Assembly (NCBI GenBank): GCA_000431235.1
Contig: HF988712.1
Location: forward strand, 1-64,000
Direction of reading: 5' to 3'
DNA from: Coprobacillus sp. CAG:698
GTDB lineage: Bacteria; Bacillota_I; Bacilli_A; ML615J-28; CAG-698
DNA length: 64,000 nucleotides
Below the pieces are notes generated by a model that saw nothing but the letters and a program-made list of their open reading frames with translations, did no database searches and was not told the DNA's origin. Both the position numbers and the translations under genes were made by a program. Positions 51,596-61,635 of the stretch are shown piece by piece. Numbering within the stretch: the first letter of the stretch is position 1; each line of letters opens with the position of its first letter.

Positions 51596-53751
51596 TTATT
51601 CCTCTTTTCCAAAATGCTAATTAAATTATCGATTGATGTGAATTCAATCGGATTATTAATTAAATCAATAAGAAAGTGTTTAATTCCTATTTTTTCGTAA
51701 TCCTTAAGCTTATCTATTTGGTTAAGACATGTATCACTAAGAATAGATAAATGGCAATTCTGATCACCATAAACTGGATATTTATCATCTAATAAATAAC
51801 CTTTCTTACATAAATTACAATGCATTTCTTTCATTTTAAATTCTTTATTTATGAAACAATGTTTCATATACATCATTTGAATATATCCGTAAATCATAAC
51901 TTCTAAAACAGGAGTTCGGTTGTATCTTTTTCGGTATGCACTTATTAAGTCATTAGCATCTAAATAAGAAAGTTCTATTGATAATCCTATTTTTTGAAAA
52001 CCTAAAGACTCTAAAACTCTAACCGAATAACTATTTACAACATTTGTATAAACAGATGATATTCTTCCTAACACACCTAAACTAGATGAAACAACATTAG
52101 AGTTATTATAATTATTTAAACTAACACGTGGTAAATAATAATAACAATTTTTTTCACAGTGATAATTACGCAAATAAACATCGTAATCTAAACCATCAGA
52201 AGATTTATTTTCCTCAAAACATACAGAAAACTTTTTAAAATTGTCATTAAATTCTAAAGCATCAAGTATACATGGTGTAGTTATTATCTTTCGCTTAAAA
52301 TTCTTTTTTTCTCTTAGTTTTGCTAGTGAGTCGAGAATTTCCCTTCTAAGTTCGTTTAGTTCTTTAATGTTCAAATATACGTTTTTACAGTTTAAATCAA
52401 TCTTAGAGAAAATAAACGATGTATTTCCAGTTTTATTTAACTGTTCGTATATTCTTTTTTCAAAATCCTTTTCTGTTATCTCGTACTTAAGTTTTCTTAT
52501 TAGTGTGTTTCCTAAATCATCATTAACTTCAAAAACAAAGCTATCATTTTCTAAGTAGCCTTTCCCACTAATTAGTATTTTAGGCAACTCAAAAACTTCT
52601 TCTCTTTTTGTTATATATACCTTATCAGAGACACTCATTTTTTTGTGTAAAGGAAGATATACTATTTCATTAGCTTTAGCTTTTTTAACTAAACTTCCTT
52701 TCACATACATTTGATTAACAACCACAACATCAAGTTTTTCTCCGACAATTCTTAATGAATCTTGATAATACAAATCTTGCTTTAACTTAATTCCTTGAAT
52801 TAATGGATCTTTATACTTAGAGTTCACATCAACTATTTCACCAATTTCTTCACCTAAATGATTAGAACTAAAAACATTGGTTATATTAGCATTAGTATCA
52901 TTTTCAATAAATCCTTTAGTGAAACCGCGATTGAAACTTATACGTACTGGTTGTATTGCTTTTTCCTTGTCAAAGTTATTTTTAGTTAAGGCATCATGGT
53001 ATGCTTTAGTTACATAATATACGTATTCTTTACTTTTCATACGTCCTTCGATTTTTAAGCTATCTACATACTTAGATATTTCTTTCACATAATCAATCGT
53101 ACATAAATCTTTAGGGCTTAAAAAGTATTTTTCTTTTCCATTAAAAGTATGAATTTTTCGGCAAGGTTGAGCACATTTTCCTCTATTACCACTTCTTCCA
53201 CCTTCTAACAAACTGAAATAACAATTACCTGAATAAGAAATACACAAAGCTCCATGAATAAACACTTCCAACTCGATATCGACATTTTCAGATATTCTTT
53301 TTATTTCATCTATAGTTACTTCACGTCCTAAAATTACTCTTGAAAATCCTAGTCTTTTTAGCACTTTTACATCTTCTAATGTTTGAGCATTAATTTGTGT
53401 AGATGCATGCATATCCATATTAGGATAACGATGCTTGATAATACTTGCTAAGCCTATGTCTTGAACGATTACAGCATCAACATCATTTTCATACAAGAAA
53501 TCAATATATTTACAAACTTCTTCTATTTCTTTTTCATAACAAATAGTATTGCATGTTACATATACTTTCACATTATACAAATGACATAACTTTACTGCTT
53601 CAATAAGCTCATCAGGAGTAAAATTTTTTGCATAACTACGAGCTCCATACATTTTGCCAGCTAAATATACAGCATTACAGCCACCGCTAATGGCAGCTCT
53701 TAAGCTATCAAAATCACCTGCAGGACTTAATATTTCCGTATTACGCTTCAT
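51592..53751 (-). CDS. U32-family peptidase/RNA hydroxylation protein
   Basis: About 719 aa from the ATG at 53751 (GAGGA upstream). The N-terminal TEILSPAGDFDSLRAAISGG and the family signature EVFIHGALCISYSGNCYFS plus GGRSGNRGKCAQPCR are clear. Members RlhA and TrhP use these Cys to make 5-hydroxycytidine in 23S rRNA or 5-hydroxyuridine in tRNA; a true protease role is doubtful. The C-terminal part has another Cys set (MHCNLCKKGYLLDD). It is long like RlhA. It overlaps the upstream TIM-barrel gene by 11 nt. Confidence 0.9.
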   Translation of the reverse strand: MKRNTEILSPAGDFDSLRAAISGGCNAVYLAGKMYGARSYAKNFTPDELIEAVKLCHLYNVKVYVTCNTICYEKEIEEVCKYIDFLYENDVDAVIVQDIGLASIIKHRYPNMDMHASTQINAQTLEDVKVLKRLGFSRVILGREVTIDEIKRISENVDIELEVFIHGALCISYSGNCYFSLLEGGRSGNRGKCAQPCRKIHTFNGKEKYFLSPKDLCTIDYVKEISKYVDSLKIEGRMKSKEYVYYVTKAYHDALTKNNFDKEKAIQPVRISFNRGFTKGFIENDTNANITNVFSSNHLGEEIGEIVDVNSKYKDPLIQGIKLKQDLYYQDSLRIVGEKLDVVVVNQMYVKGSLVKKAKANEIVYLPLHKKMSVSDKVYITKREEVFELPKILISGKGYLENDSFVFEVNDDLGNTLIRKLKYEITEKDFEKRIYEQLNKTGNTSFIFSKIDLNCKNVYLNIKELNELRREILDSLAKLREKKNFKRKIITTPCILDALEFNDNFKKFSVCFEENKSSDGLDYDVYLRNYHCEKNCYYYLPRVSLNNYNNSNVVSSSLGVLGRISSVYTNVVNSYSVRVLESLGFQKIGLSIELSYLDANDLISAYRKRYNRTPVLEVMIYGYIQMMYMKHCFINKEFKMKEMHCNLCKKGYLLDDKYPVYGDQNCHLSILSDTCLNQIDKLKDYEKIGIKHFLIDLINNPIEFTSIDNLISILEKRNK

Positions 53752-54541
53752 TAAAATAGTCCTCAATTCTTTTAATAGCTGATAAAGCCATATGCAAATA
53801 TTCTTTTTCATTTAAAGTTTTATTCAAATAATAATCTGATTTAGAGTTAATAATTTCTAAAGTTAATTGACCATCATAATTTATTTTCTTTAACTTATAC
53901 ATAACCTTTTTAAAGTCAATATTACCCATAAAAGGTATTAAGTGTTCATCATTTTCTCCATGATTATCATGTAAATGCAAACACTTAATTAATCCTTTAT
54001 ATTTTTCAAAATCATAACTTTCAATATTTTTTGTGAAGCAATTTGCATGGCCACTATCGAAACAACATATTAAATATTTAGATTTTACATTTGCTAAAGT
54101 TTCATCTAAATATTCTAAATATCTAAGATTTTCAAGTGCTAAATAAACATTGTATTTCTCACATTCACTCAATATTTCTAAGATACGCTCAAAACCTATT
54201 TTATTAATTGGTGGTGGCGTAAGCGATTGTGATAAATGAAAGACAACTTTGTCAATGTGTTTTTCGCTAGCTATTCTAATCCATTTTTTTATCGTTTTCA
54301 CGTATTCTCTTGCTTTAACGTTTTGCATTTCATCATCTATCCAAAGTAAATTACATACTTTTTGAAATGGCAAATGAATTGTTTCCACGTTTAAACCATA
54401 TTTAACCGCCATAGCATATTTTTCCTCAAATAGAGAATCAGCAAATAAAAATACTCCATCAAAACCTGTTTCTTTGATAAGCTTTGCTTTTTCTTCAATT
54501 GAAGAGTTATATCCATAGTCAAAAAATATATTCTTTTTCAT
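53741..54541 (-). CDS. Sugar phosphate isomerase/epimerase-like TIM-barrel protein 1
   Basis: 266 aa AP-endonuclease-2/xylose-isomerase-like barrel. Metal-site text: ALENLRYLE, CFDSGHANCF, KCLHLHDNHGENDEHLIPF and QLTLEIIN. It is paralogous to the next gene upstream, as shown by the shared H-x-H-x-(D/S)-N-x-G-x-x-D-E-H element. Could isomerise a sugar. Substrate unknown. Confidence 0.8.
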   Translation of the reverse strand: MKKNIFFDYGYNSSIEEKAKLIKETGFDGVFLFADSLFEEKYAMAVKYGLNVETIHLPFQKVCNLLWIDDEMQNVKAREYVKTIKKWIRIASEKHIDKVVFHLSQSLTPPPINKIGFERILEILSECEKYNVYLALENLRYLEYLDETLANVKSKYLICCFDSGHANCFTKNIESYDFEKYKGLIKCLHLHDNHGENDEHLIPFMGNIDFKKVMYKLKKINYDGQLTLEIINSKSDYYLNKTLNEKEYLHMALSAIKRIEDYFNEA

Positions 54542-54552
54542 AGTCTATACCT

Positions 54553-55347
54553 TTACTTATAATACTTATCATAAATATCAATATCTTTAGCATATTCGAT
54601 TAAATCTGTGTACTTTTTAAACAAAACTTCCATACAATGTAATTCATGATAAGAAATCTTGTTCAATGCTTTAAAGACACTTACAAAATCAATAGTTCCT
54701 GAATTAACGCGCTTATGTTCATCGGTCTTACCAGAATTATCACTGAAATGCATATGATATAAATAATCACTTAATAAATCAATATATTCAATTATTTCAT
54801 AATCACTAACATGTGCATGACCTGTATCTAAAATAAACTTGATGTTAGTAGAATGAATCATTTTAATAATATAAAGAATTTCTTCAGGACTATATCCAAG
54901 TTCATTATACCCTGGCATATTTTCAATCATAATAAACATGCCATATTTTAAAGCATAGTTACAAAGGTCTTTAACAACTTTTATAACTTCATTCACAGCA
55001 TTTTCTCTTGAGATTTCTAAAGGATAACTTCCTAGATGTAGTGTTAATTTCTTTACGCCAAACATGTTAGCATAATCGATTGCATCACACATTCTTTGAT
55101 AAACCTCACCTTTATTCGACCCTAATAAATCATTATTATGACCATGAGGCAAGTGCAAAACCACCTCTGGATGACATTTTTCGATTGATCTTTTAACACG
55201 TGAACTATATAATTCTTTTTGTTCTAACGATACATTATAAGGATAAAATAATTCAATTCCTTGGTATAAGCCCTTTTCAAGTATTTCTTCGTAGCCATCA
55301 AAATCTTCATTTGTACGCATACAATTAATTGTAAAACATTTTTTCAT
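54553..55347 (-). CDS. Sugar phosphate isomerase/epimerase-like TIM-barrel protein 2
   Basis: 264 aa. Same fold as the downstream gene: LTLHLGSYP, MIENMPGYNELG, FILDTGHAHVSDYEI and YHMHFSDNSGKTDEHKRV with the metal-binding Glu, Asp and His. Eleven nt separate the two paralogues. An endonuclease IV-like DNA repair role is possible from the fold but is less likely, because the DNA-binding loops of Nfo are not evident. Confidence 0.8.
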   Translation of the reverse strand: MKKCFTINCMRTNEDFDGYEEILEKGLYQGIELFYPYNVSLEQKELYSSRVKRSIEKCHPEVVLHLPHGHNNDLLGSNKGEVYQRMCDAIDYANMFGVKKLTLHLGSYPLEISRENAVNEVIKVVKDLCNYALKYGMFIMIENMPGYNELGYSPEEILYIIKMIHSTNIKFILDTGHAHVSDYEIIEYIDLLSDYLYHMHFSDNSGKTDEHKRVNSGTIDFVSVFKALNKISYHELHCMEVLFKKYTDLIEYAKDIDIYDKYYK

Positions 55348-55350
55348 ATT

Positions 55351-57081
55351 CTAAACATCTGCCTTTTCTGATAAATATTCCCATCGTAACATTTTTTCTT
55401 CTAAATGTGTCTCAATAATTTTCTTTTGTTCCATTAGATTTTTACATTTTTCATAGTCACTATAATGAATATTTATTTCATTATTTATTCTATCAAGTTG
55501 GCTTTCAAGATCATTTATTTCATCAAGAATAGTACTATATTCTTTTTCTTCTTTGAAAGTTAATTTTACCTTTTTAGGACTTGATTCACGTTTTTCTACT
55601 TTATTTTTAATTTTAGTTTCTTTAATATTTTCTATAATTTCAAGATAATTTGAGTAATTACCATTATACATATTAAACTTACCATCATTAATTTCAAATA
55701 TTGTATCAACAGTTTTATCAAGTAAAAACCTGTCATGACTAGCAATAATTACAATACCTTCAAACGAAAGCAAATAGTCTTCTAAAATGGTCAATGTTGT
55801 AATATCAAGATCATTTGTTGGTTCATCAAATAATAGTACATTAGGTGATTTCATCAAAACACCTAATAAAATTAAACGTCTTTTTTCACCACCAGATAAC
55901 TTTTTAATATATACGTAAGGATCAAATAAAAAGTTTTCTAACATTTGGGTTGAGGAAATAGTTCCATTCTTTGTTCTGACAACACTAGCAATATCGTTTA
56001 TATAATCTATTGCCCTAATGTTAGGATTTAACTCAATATTTTCCTGACGAAAATAACCAAATTTTATTGTTTGTCCTACTTCAATAGTACCTTTTGTAGG
56101 ATGTATATCTCCACAAATTAAGTTCAAAAAAGTAGACTTTCCAGCACCATTTTTACCAATTAAACCAATACGGGCATCTTTATTCAAATTAAAAGAAACA
56201 TTCTCAAATAAGGGTTTTTCATAGCCATAAGAGACATTTATAAATTCAATAGTTTTATTTCCAAGTCTTGAATAACTACTATCAATTTCAATTTTTTTAT
56301 CTTGAATAGTTTTTATATTAGATAATTCTTCATATTTTTCAATTCTTTTTTTATCTTTAGTCGCACGAGCTTGGGGACCTCTTTTAATCCATTCATATTC
56401 TTTTCTTAAGAAAGAATTGATTTTACGCATTGCTGCTCTATTATAATCTTCTCGTTCAGCCTTTAGTTCTAAATAGCGTGAATAATTAGCTTCATATTCA
56501 TATATTTTCCCATGATCTAATTCAATTATTCTATTGACTACTTTTTCTAAAAAATAACGATCATGAGTGACAAGTAAAATTGCTTTATTCAATTTAATTA
56601 AATATTTTTCTAACCATTCAATTATCTCACAATCCAGATGGTTAGTTGGCTCATCAAGAATTAATAAATCACATGGTTTCGAAAGTGCTGCACCTAAAGA
56701 CAACTTTCTCTTTGTTCCTCCAGATAATTCACATATTTTCTTTTCAAAATCATTTATTTCGAGTTTTGTAAGGATAGATTTAGCTTCATGCAAAGCAATT
56801 TCATTGTTATCTATCACTTTTGATATAAACTGCATAATAGTTTGATTTTCATCAATCGCAAATTCTTGGGGCATATAACTAATTTTAACATTGCCTATTT
56901 TCTCACAGTCTCCACTTTCAGGATCCTTTTGAAAAGCAATAATTGAAAGTAGTGTACTCTTTCCCGTACCATTAACTCCTATAAGACCTATTTTATCGCC
57001 TTTTTCGATTGAAAATGATACATCATCAAGTAGTAATTTTTCGCCATAGTGACATTTTAAATTATGGACATTTAATAACAT
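55351..57081 (-). CDS. ABC-F ATPase (Uup-like)
   Basis: 576 aa, two fused ATPase domains without membrane helices. Domain 1: Walker A GVNGTGKSTLLS, signature LSGGTKRKLSLG, Walker B LLILDEPTNHLD. Domain 2: GKNGAGKSTFLN, LSGGEKRRLILLG, LLFDEPTNDLD. The linker (P-site tRNA interaction motif) is around NSFLRKEYEWIKRGPQARATKD. A C-terminal coiled coil (~515-570) is of the Uup type. ABC-F proteins act on stalled ribosomes. Antibiotic resistance is not implied. Confidence 0.92.
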   Translation of the reverse strand: MLLNVHNLKCHYGEKLLLDDVSFSIEKGDKIGLIGVNGTGKSTLLSIIAFQKDPESGDCEKIGNVKISYMPQEFAIDENQTIMQFISKVIDNNEIALHEAKSILTKLEINDFEKKICELSGGTKRKLSLGAALSKPCDLLILDEPTNHLDCEIIEWLEKYLIKLNKAILLVTHDRYFLEKVVNRIIELDHGKIYEYEANYSRYLELKAEREDYNRAAMRKINSFLRKEYEWIKRGPQARATKDKKRIEKYEELSNIKTIQDKKIEIDSSYSRLGNKTIEFINVSYGYEKPLFENVSFNLNKDARIGLIGKNGAGKSTFLNLICGDIHPTKGTIEVGQTIKFGYFRQENIELNPNIRAIDYINDIASVVRTKNGTISSTQMLENFLFDPYVYIKKLSGGEKRRLILLGVLMKSPNVLLFDEPTNDLDITTLTILEDYLLSFEGIVIIASHDRFLLDKTVDTIFEINDGKFNMYNGNYSNYLEIIENIKETKIKNKVEKRESSPKKVKLTFKEEKEYSTILDEINDLESQLDRINNEINIHYSDYEKCKNLMEQKKIIETHLEEKMLRWEYLSEKADV

Positions 57082-57183
57082 ACTATAACCTCTAGTAAAT
57101 ATTTTTCTTCATTATATTATATCATTTTTTTTAATGTTTGTTAATAACCTATTTATAAATGAAAATGTTTTATGAACATATTT

Positions 57184-57212
57184 AAAAAAAGTGATCATTA
57201 AAGTCCACTTAT
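57184..57212 (-). terminator. Terminator after the glycerophosphodiesterase gene
   Basis: Minus strand AAGTGGACTTTAATGATCACTT with a short AAGTG/CACTT stem followed by seven T, just past the stop at 57221. Confidence 0.65.
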
Positions 57213-57220
57213 AATTAATT

Positions 57221-57985
57221 TTATCTTTTGTTACTAATAACATCTAAAGCTAAGTCAGGGTAGTTTGTAACTAAACCATCAACTTTAGCCTTATAAACCA
57301 TTTTATTCATTATCTTTGCATCGTTTACAGTCCACACATAAACATCTTTATTGCGTTTATGCATTCTCTTGACAAATCCTAAAATAACCAAACGATAGTG
57401 AGGAGAAACAGCATCACAATTACTTCGTCTAATTTTAGCATTAGGAAATATTTCCCCAAACCTTGAAAAGATTCCATATTTTGGTTTTTCTGCTCCTATT
57501 AATAGTATTGCAAAAATATCTTTATTTATTTCTTTCACACGTTTTATAACTAACTCTGAAAAAGATCTAATTTGAAACTCATCTACTGACAAATGTGAAA
57601 GAATCAAATTAACGATTTCTTCTTCATAACCTTCTTCTTTTATTTCAATATCAAGAAGAATTTTACCTTTATATTTTATTAGTACGTCTTCTAAAAGTGG
57701 CATTGTGAAGTGCATATCAAAATGATAATTTTCCTCTTGAACCATTGGAATTTCATTTTCCGTTGTTTCATTTAAAAGTTCTTCATATGTCATTTTATTA
57801 ATACTGACACCATGAAATGTTGGATCATGAACGACAACTATTTTGCCGTCTTTTGTCTTTCTAATATCTAATTCAATAGCGTCAGCTTTAAGTTCAATAG
57901 CTTTATCAAAAGCTTTCATCGTGTTTTGATGTTCATATCCAGATGCACCACGATGTGCCTCAACAATAACTTTATTAAATTTCAT
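57221..57985 (-). CDS. Glycerophosphodiester phosphodiesterase
   Basis: 254 aa. Hydrolyses glycerophosphodiesters to glycerol-3-phosphate and alcohol. Catalytic His pair: EAHRGASGYEHQNT and VVVHDPTFHG. Metal ligands AIELDIRKTKDG, and later LLDIEIKEEG. C-terminal VYVWTVNDAKIMNKMV and GLVTNYPDLAL. No signal peptide, so cytoplasmic (UgpQ/YqiK type). Confidence 0.95.
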   Translation of the reverse strand: MKFNKVIVEAHRGASGYEHQNTMKAFDKAIELKADAIELDIRKTKDGKIVVVHDPTFHGVSINKMTYEELLNETTENEIPMVQEENYHFDMHFTMPLLEDVLIKYKGKILLDIEIKEEGYEEEIVNLILSHLSVDEFQIRSFSELVIKRVKEINKDIFAILLIGAEKPKYGIFSRFGEIFPNAKIRRSNCDAVSPHYRLVILGFVKRMHKRNKDVYVWTVNDAKIMNKMVYKAKVDGLVTNYPDLALDVISNKR

Positions 57986-58000
57986 TAGTTTTTCCTTTCT

Positions 58001-59989
58001 TTATTTATATTTAGGAATGCCATATCCAGTAATTGTATGATAATCAAGAGGATAAGATCTTCTTGCAACCATATCAGAAGTATTGCCTTCTAATGTATAA
58101 ACATATCCACCGCTGCATCCTGTGACAATTCCTGTATGACCTGCTCCATCATCTAAGAAGAAAATTATATCTCCTGCTTTAGGTGTATATGATCCTTTTA
58201 ATCCATAACAATCATGTTCGATAAACCATTTCCATCCTGCAGTACATCCACAATAAAATGGGATTACATCTGTACCTATTCCTGAATAATGTGCACACCA
58301 TGTAACAAACATTGCACACCAATCGCCGTCAGGAATTCCATACCATATTCCATATTTAGTTTCCTTATTTGGAAGTTCTTTGTATCCAAGTTCACCCTCA
58401 GCAACTTTAATAAGTCTTTCAGCGTAGTTAACATCCATTCTGCCTTTAACATCAATGTACACACTACCTTTTATTGTATTATCATTTTTATTAGAAACAA
58501 TTATTTTCGTCAATCCTTCTTCTTTGGTAATGATTTTTCCATTATCTAAAACATTAAGCATACTATTATTTGCCGAAGTGTATTTATAATTATCATATGA
58601 TTTTAAACCTTCTACTTCTATAGTTATCATTTCTCCAACTTTATATGTTCTTTTGTTATCTGATAAAGATATAATAAGAGGTCCTTCGCTAGTTTCGCCA
58701 TAATCATCTGTTGCTGTAGGCTTCTTGCGAATGTTTAATGTGCACTCTCCAACTAAATCTAAATATGTTTTCGATTCACATTTTAAAGTTACTACACCTT
58801 CCTTTTTGGCATAAACACAATCGTTAGAAACTGTAGCAATTTCTTGATTTGATGATGAAAAAACAAAATCATTTATATCATCTGTTAACAACTCAGATAA
58901 ATTGCTAATTGATAAATATGTTGTTTTCAAAGCCAGAATATTAGGATTGAAAACAACTAATTTTGGCATAATGTTAGTTACTTTAAGGGCAACTGTTGCA
59001 AATACTGTTTCATCATCTACTAAAGCCACCTTAACAATTACTGTTCCCGCCTTCTTGCCAATTATAAAATTATCTTTTACATAGGCTAATGATTCATCGT
59101 TAACACTTATCTTATATTCAGTTCCCAATGCATAGTTGACTACCGATATTTTTGCAGATGAACCAATTACAAATTCACTAACATCAGTTTCAATAATAGG
59201 TGTTTTTTCGTAAACATTAATTTTTATTTCTTGATAAGAAGTGTTATCTTCTTTTAAACTAAATGTTATTGTTGCAATTCCCGGGTTTAAAGCAACAAAT
59301 CTTCCATCTTCAAATTTTAAAACATCATTATTATCAATTGTTATCTCTAACTCTTCTTTTTTATAATTATTAACATTATAATCAAATGTTTCAGAAATAA
59401 CAAATGTCTTTTTTGTTAAGGTAATAGATGGATTAACTAATCTTACATCAAAATCTAAAAAATCAACCAAATAATCATATTCATCATACACATATAAAGT
59501 AAACTTTTCCTTCTTTAAAAACATAAGAATGTAATCTTCATCAATCTCTGCGCAACTTTCATCACTTAAAACAAATTTATAGTCATCACGATTTAGTTCT
59601 TCACCTATTAGAATTTCAACAGCATCATTAAAATAAAATACTTCTAAATCTGTATGTAAATTAATTGGTTTACAAGCCTTAACAATAGTCTTACGATAAA
59701 CACTTCTTGTTTCACCTTCTATTTGCACAGTGATCTTTATCAGTGTCTCTTCATCGGTAGCTTGTCTATGTACTTCACCATCACTTAAAATTAATCCATT
59801 GTTAGATTCTATGTAATAATAAACATCTCTTCCATCAATAACATCATGATTTGAAATATCTAAATTATTATATGTTTCATCATCTACTTCTATTTCTGAA
59901 AATGCCTTAGCAAATGTTTGATTAATGCTTGGCTTTGACAATACAAGACTACTTAATAATATATATATTATATAGAATAACTTTGTCAT
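58001..59989 (-). CDS. Secreted CHAP-domain amidase with multiple Ig-like repeats
   Basis: 662 aa with a signal peptide (MTKLFYIIYILLSSLVLS). About 20-520 is a string of Ig/Big_2-like modules (SSNQEIATVSNDCVYAKKEG, TSANNSMLNVLDNGKI). The C-terminal CHAP domain (~530-660) has GDWCAMFVTWCAHYSG with the catalytic Cys, GDIIFFLDDGAGHTGIVTG with the His, and the VYTLEGNTSDMV Glu/Asn. CHAP enzymes cut peptidoglycan stem peptides or amide bonds. Probably a cell wall hydrolase. Confidence 0.9.
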   Translation of the reverse strand: MTKLFYIIYILLSSLVLSKPSINQTFAKAFSEIEVDDETYNNLDISNHDVIDGRDVYYYIESNNGLILSDGEVHRQATDEETLIKITVQIEGETRSVYRKTIVKACKPINLHTDLEVFYFNDAVEILIGEELNRDDYKFVLSDESCAEIDEDYILMFLKKEKFTLYVYDEYDYLVDFLDFDVRLVNPSITLTKKTFVISETFDYNVNNYKKEELEITIDNNDVLKFEDGRFVALNPGIATITFSLKEDNTSYQEIKINVYEKTPIIETDVSEFVIGSSAKISVVNYALGTEYKISVNDESLAYVKDNFIIGKKAGTVIVKVALVDDETVFATVALKVTNIMPKLVVFNPNILALKTTYLSISNLSELLTDDINDFVFSSSNQEIATVSNDCVYAKKEGVVTLKCESKTYLDLVGECTLNIRKKPTATDDYGETSEGPLIISLSDNKRTYKVGEMITIEVEGLKSYDNYKYTSANNSMLNVLDNGKIITKEEGLTKIIVSNKNDNTIKGSVYIDVKGRMDVNYAERLIKVAEGELGYKELPNKETKYGIWYGIPDGDWCAMFVTWCAHYSGIGTDVIPFYCGCTAGWKWFIEHDCYGLKGSYTPKAGDIIFFLDDGAGHTGIVTGCSGGYVYTLEGNTSDMVARRSYPLDYHTITGYGIPKYK

Positions 59990-60495
59990 TTGTTCACCTC
60001 ATATTTTTTTATTTTTAAAGAAAAATAACTTTGGAATGTTAATTTATCATACTTTTCAAAACCTAGTTTTGAAACATAAAAACATGTTTCTCTGTCAACA
60101 AAAATATATATTGAATCATCATTTTCAATTATTCTTTTAACTTTGTTATTTTTAAAATTATATTCTTTACTTTTATCTTTATAAATAATTTTTACCTTAA
60201 ACGAATCTTCATTAAAATCATAATCATAAATAAAACCATCATCTTCTTTTTTGAAAAGGACATCAACAGTTTGTTTTATTTTTCTTCGTGATAATAATTC
60301 AATAAGAAATGGGAAGCCAATCATTATAACTATAAATACACTCATAAAAATGTATTTTTCAAGATAAATTAAAAACAGAACAAATAGAGCCATAAGAATT
60401 TCGTATATTGTAATAAAAGGTGTAAAATAATATTTATAAATAAGTTTATTACACTCTAGGAAATGTTCTTTTTTTACGTATGTTGTATTAATCAT
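59986..60495 (-). CDS. YcxB-like membrane protein
   Basis: About 169 aa from the ATG at 60495 (GAGG upstream). Two adjacent transmembrane helices (~30-72) are followed by a soluble YcxB-like C-terminal domain (FLIELLSRRKIKQTVDVLFK, then YIFVDRETCFYVSKLGF). Function unknown. It overlaps the CHAP gene by 4 nt and the YdcF-like gene by 8 nt. Confidence 0.75.
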   Translation of the reverse strand: MINTTYVKKEHFLECNKLIYKYYFTPFITIYEILMALFVLFLIYLEKYIFMSVFIVIMIGFPFLIELLSRRKIKQTVDVLFKKEDDGFIYDYDFNEDSFKVKIIYKDKSKEYNFKNNKVKRIIENDDSIYIFVDRETCFYVSKLGFEKYDKLTFQSYFSLKIKKYEVNK

Positions 60496-60919
60496 AGTAA
60501 TCCTCACAGTCTGTATACATCATAAGCTTTATATTTCTTTTTCCAATAGCATCAGCAAAATACTTCATTGTATTATAACTAACCTTACTAAAATGTTCTA
60601 CTGTTGATATAACAATTATTACATCAGCTTTCAAATCAATAGCAATTGGAACAGAAAACAATGCATTTTCATATGTTGAGTCGGATTTATTTTCTTCATA
60701 AATTATATTCTCTGGTACACCTTTATTGATTAAATACTTTTTCATCATATCTGCTTCAGAAGCGTTAACCTTGGGATTAGCTACACCACCAGAAACAATA
60801 ATTTTATCAAAAAAATTTTGCTTGTAAAGTTCATATGTCATTTCTAGTCTTTTAATCATCATCTTAGTTAATGAACCATCATCATTAATTCTATTTCCTA
60901 AAGTTATTGCTACTTTCAT
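60488..60919 (-). CDS. YdcF/DUF218-family protein
   Basis: 143 aa. Pattern VAITLGNRINDDGSLTKMM, KIIVSGGVANPK.ASEADMMKKYL, DSTYENALFS and VIVISTVEHFSKV matches the DUF218 Rossmann-like domain, short soluble form (no transmembrane anchor). The biochemical role of the family is poorly known; some relatives act in vancomycin-SanA-like envelope functions. Confidence 0.85.
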   Translation of the reverse strand: MKVAITLGNRINDDGSLTKMMIKRLEMTYELYKQNFFDKIIVSGGVANPKVNASEADMMKKYLINKGVPENIIYEENKSDSTYENALFSVPIAIDLKADVIIVISTVEHFSKVSYNTMKYFADAIGKRNIKLMMYTDCEDYYD

Positions 60920-61002
60920 AATGTGCCTCCATAATTCATTGATTTATAAGGTAATTATAACACTTTTACTAATTAAAGTAAATCATAATTTCTTTATTTA
61001 AT

Positions 61003-61031
61003 TTGACAAATTATTAAAAAAATGTTAATAT
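61003..61031 (+). promoter_or_regulatory. Promoter of the isochorismatase-family gene
   Basis: Consensus -35 TTGACA (61003-61008), 17-nt spacer, -10 TAATAT (61026-61031). AAAGGA (61072-61077) precedes the ATG at 61087. The best sigma-A-type promoter in the window. Confidence 0.75.
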
Positions 61032-61086
61032 AAAAGTAATATAAAATATATATTATAGAAAGAGATAAAAGAAAGGACTGAATGTT

Positions 61087-61635
61087 ATGAAAAGATTATT
61101 AGTAATTATTGATATGGTTAATGGATTTGTAAAAGAGGGTAATCTTAGTGATAAGAAAATTAACAAAATCACTCCGTTTATAATATCTCATATAGAAGAA
61201 TTCATTTCTAGTGGTGAACCAATTATCACATTCCGCGATTCTCATAGTGTAGATGATCCAGAAATGAAAGATTATCCATTACATTGTTTAAAAGGAACTT
61301 ATGAAAGTTTATTAATAGATGAACTTACTCCTTACAAAAAATACTTTTTCGACATCGAGAAAAATACAACAAATGGCTTTGAAACAAGTGCTTTTAAAGA
61401 ATATATAAGCAAAAACTACTTTGACGAAATTTATGTTACAGGTTGCTGTACAGATATCTGCGTAGAAACATTTGCAGATTCTTTATTTAATTATATAAAT
61501 AAAAATAATCTTCAAACGAAAATAATTGTTTTAGAAAACTGTGTATATACTTTTGATAGTAACACTCATAATGCTTTTAAATGCCATCAAGAGGCTCTCG
61601 ATAGACTTAAGGCTAAAGGCATTATAGTAAAATAA
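61087..61635 (+). CDS. Isochorismatase-family cysteine hydrolase (nicotinamidase-like)
   Basis: 182 aa. The catalytic triad is visible: Asp in VIIDMVNGFVKEG, a Lys in the middle (FFDIEKNTTNGF), and Cys in VTGCCTDICVETFADSLF. Nicotinamidase PncA has a similar build, with metal ligands near DSHSVDD. The family hydrolyses small amides, so a role in NAD salvage is possible but not proven. It converges on the decayed lipoprotein gene, whose frame overlaps its 3' end. Confidence 0.88.
   Translation: MKRLLVIIDMVNGFVKEGNLSDKKINKITPFIISHIEEFISSGEPIITFRDSHSVDDPEMKDYPLHCLKGTYESLLIDELTPYKKYFFDIEKNTTNGFETSAFKEYISKNYFDEIYVTGCCTDICVETFADSLFNYINKNNLQTKIIVLENCVYTFDSNTHNAFKCHQEALDRLKAKGIIVK

Noticed and set aside
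53741..55347. Endonuclease IV (nfo) for the two TIM-barrel genes
   Set aside because: The fold and some metal ligands fit, but the conserved DNA-binding loops of Nfo were not recognised, so isomerase/epimerase-like is safer.
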